From contig DATIHM010000065.1 of the NCBI GenBank assembly GCA_035480695.1, positions 1-13,614 on the forward strand: DNA of 13,614 nucleotides. Direction: 5' to 3'. The notes under the pieces are model-generated. The model searched no databases and had not been told where the DNA came from. It was given only the letters and a program-made list of their open reading frames with translations. Shown here in pieces: positions 12,391-13,614 of this stretch; position 1 is the stretch's first letter, and each line of letters starts with the position of its first letter. Made by a program: the position numbers and the translations under genes. This stretch comes from DATBED01 sp035480695 (GTDB taxonomy: Bacteria > Patescibacteriota > Saccharimonadia > Saccharimonadales > UBA4665).

Positions 12391-13559
12391 TATCGCCGAC
12401 GCCGTTTACGCAATGCTTCAAGGTATATGGAGACCAGTTCGTTGCCGACCACGTTTACGTCGAAGTTTGCCGTGTAGCTTTCGCCCCATTCGGCCATTTT
12501 CTGGCGCAGCGGCTTGTCTTTCAGATAGGCAGCCAGCTTGTTGGCCAACCCTATGGCGTCTTGTGGCGGAAACAATAAGTCGGGCTGTGGCAACATGACT
12601 GAGCGGTAACCTGGGTTATCGCCAGCCAGCACCGCCGCCCGGCCGCTCGCCATGGCCTCCAGCAAGACTATCCCGAAGCTTTCGCCGGAACTGCTCGGGA
12701 ACACTGCCAAATCTGCCGAAGCATAGTATCTCGGTTTGTCTGCTTCACTGACAAAACCTTCGAAGCTGACGACACTCGCGAGTCCATTTTGTGTGACGAA
12801 ATTCCGCAAGCGCACCTCTAGGTGGCCTGTGCCGCAGATGACCACGCGAAAATCAGGCAAGCCCGGCCTGGTGGACAGGTTGGCGACGGCTTCAAGCAGC
12901 ACCTGGCAACCCTTGCGCTCTTCTAAACGGCCCAAAAAAAGGATTGTGAGCCGTTTGTCGTCAAACTGCTTCAGCGGCTTAGCCTGATGGAAGAGCTTGT
13001 AGTCGACCACATTAGGTGAGATGTCGGCCTCGATACCGAAACTCCAGCGGCAAAAGTCGGCCGCAGCCGTCGACACCGCCAGCATGCGGTCGAACCGCTT
13101 CAACGAAGGCCACAACCAGATGCCGAGCAGCCTGTTGCCGGTGCGGGCCAGCCAACCGTAGGGTAAGATGTGGAACGTGCCGACCACGGCCGTATCATCA
13201 CTGGCCGCCAGCACCAGGCGTTGGGCAAGCAGGGGGTGGTGCGGCGTCTGTACGTGCAGTACATCAAAATGATTGTCGTGCATGAAGCGCCTTAACTTGC
13301 GCCGGCTTGTCGGCAATGGAACAGTCGTCCGGCTGCCGTTGAAGCTGACCGAAATGTTGCGCGACAGGCTATGGATGTTGGGCAGGTCGCGCCGCTTGGT
13401 CTCACCTACGAGGTAGTGCACATCGTGACCCTGGCTGCGCAACCATTCGCCGATACTCGTAACGTATTGCGGCACACCCTGGGTAGAATCCAAAGAGGTG
13501 TCGAGCACCAGGCCGATCTTGAGCGGCTCAGCGCCCAGCTTTTTTGGCTTGCCGGCCAT
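12390..13559 (-). CDS. Glycosyltransferase, GT4-type (GT-B fold)
   Basis: Retaining glycosyltransferase that would transfer a sugar from a nucleotide donor to a lipid or glycan acceptor in the cytoplasm; donor and acceptor are unknown. From the ATG at 13559 it has 389 residues. The N-terminal Rossmann half begins KIGLVLDTSLDSTQGVPQYVTSIGEWLRSQGHDV (14-47) and includes DVLHVQTPHHPLL (99-111) and VGTFHILPYG (126-135). The C-terminal half begins ILFLGRLEERKGCQVLLEA (206-224), with VVICGTGHLE and the E-x7-E motif GESFGIVLLEAMASG (292-306, E293 and E301). It resembles PimA-type enzymes. This start is preferred over an in-frame one at 13601, because GGAG stands four bases upstream. It overlaps the end of the preceding gene by 32 bases, showing operon structure. 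The basic tail RKRRRR may touch the membrane. Confidence 0.9.
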   Translation of the reverse strand: MAGKPKKLGAEPLKIGLVLDTSLDSTQGVPQYVTSIGEWLRSQGHDVHYLVGETKRRDLPNIHSLSRNISVSFNGSRTTVPLPTSRRKLRRFMHDNHFDVLHVQTPHHPLLAQRLVLAASDDTAVVGTFHILPYGWLARTGNRLLGIWLWPSLKRFDRMLAVSTAAADFCRWSFGIEADISPNVVDYKLFHQAKPLKQFDDKRLTILFLGRLEERKGCQVLLEAVANLSTRPGLPDFRVVICGTGHLEVRLRNFVTQNGLASVVSFEGFVSEADKPRYYASADLAVFPSSSGESFGIVLLEAMASGRAAVLAGDNPGYRSVMLPQPDLLFPPQDAIGLANKLAAYLKDKPLRQKMAEWGESYTANFDVNVVGNELVSIYLEALRKRRRR

Positions 13560-13614
13560 ACTGCTCCAGCGTGTCCTGATAAAGCGCTTCGTATTGCTCA
13601 ACGACCTTGGGATA
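13528..13614 (-). CDS. C-terminal fragment of an upstream gene, possibly another glycosyltransferase (partial)
   Basis: Reading leftward from the window edge, one frame gives 28 codons (YPKVVEQYEALYQ, then DTLEQYGRQAKKAGR) and a TGA at 13528-13530. The stretch is free of other stops and overlaps the next gene's start, a common operon arrangement, and that gene's ribosome binding site lies within it. A helical VVEQYEALYQ ending is common in GT4 glycosyltransferases and would fit the neighbour, but the identity is a guess from a very short piece. Confidence 0.5.
   Translation of the reverse strand, partial: YPKVVEQYEALYQDTLEQYGRQAKKAGR

Noticed and set aside
1..13614. CRISPR arrays, insertion sequences, integrases, toxin-antitoxin or defence genes
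   Set aside because: I saw no repeat arrays, inverted-repeat-bounded elements or recognisable genes of these types in the window.

Overview
The window is a GC-rich, tightly packed bacterial chromosome segment using the standard code: TGA works as a stop in several genes. The gene set points to a Patescibacteria/CPR genome, probably a Saccharibacteria (TM7)-like lineage. The clues are a ThyX-like protein that runs off the left edge and looks like the second half of a duplicated-domain ThyX, a conserved 169-residue CPR-type protein placed between rplL and dnaX, a DnaX and a RecR without their zinc-binding cysteine modules, and start codons sitting right next to -10 boxes. The lineage call is inferred from protein features, not from a search.

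Layout. 1-886: 3' part of a ThyX-like gene (+). 889-1149: small unknown gene on the minus strand. 1150-1409: a divergent intergenic region holding a compact folded RNA candidate (nine-pair closing stem around three hairpins), a strong intrinsic terminator, and then the ribosome binding site of the next gene. This has the architecture of a transcription-attenuating leader or riboswitch and is the most interesting item here. 1410-2072: two small unrecognised genes, in more AT-rich sequence than the neighbours. 2064-3249: the L10-L7/L12 operon, with a near-consensus promoter, a recognisable L10 leader, rplJ, rplL and a strong terminator whose loop holds a perfect DnaA box. 3248-3835: the conserved CPR-type protein.

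3872-11279: a long rightward run of dnaX, dnaB, a GT-C-like polytopic membrane protein, ybaB/ebfC, recR, a DHH/DHHA1 phosphoesterase and cysS. The dnaX-ybaB-recR arrangement found across bacteria is recognisable, but dnaB and the membrane gene sit inside it. The run serves replication (clamp loader and replicative helicase), recombinational repair, nucleotide or oligonucleotide turnover and tRNA charging. Several genes carry their own -10 box in the end of the preceding gene. Some are followed by a ribosome binding site (dnaB, ybaB). Others lie exactly six bases before the ATG without one (6727, 8861, 12378), which predicts leaderless mRNAs.

11260-13614, minus strand: an AI-2E/PerM-family membrane protein overlapping cysS tail-to-tail by 20 bp, a GT4-type glycosyltransferase, and the last 28 codons of a further gene that overlaps the glycosyltransferase start. 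This looks like the end of a cell-envelope glycan operon. Both tail-to-tail gene junctions lack a visible terminator.
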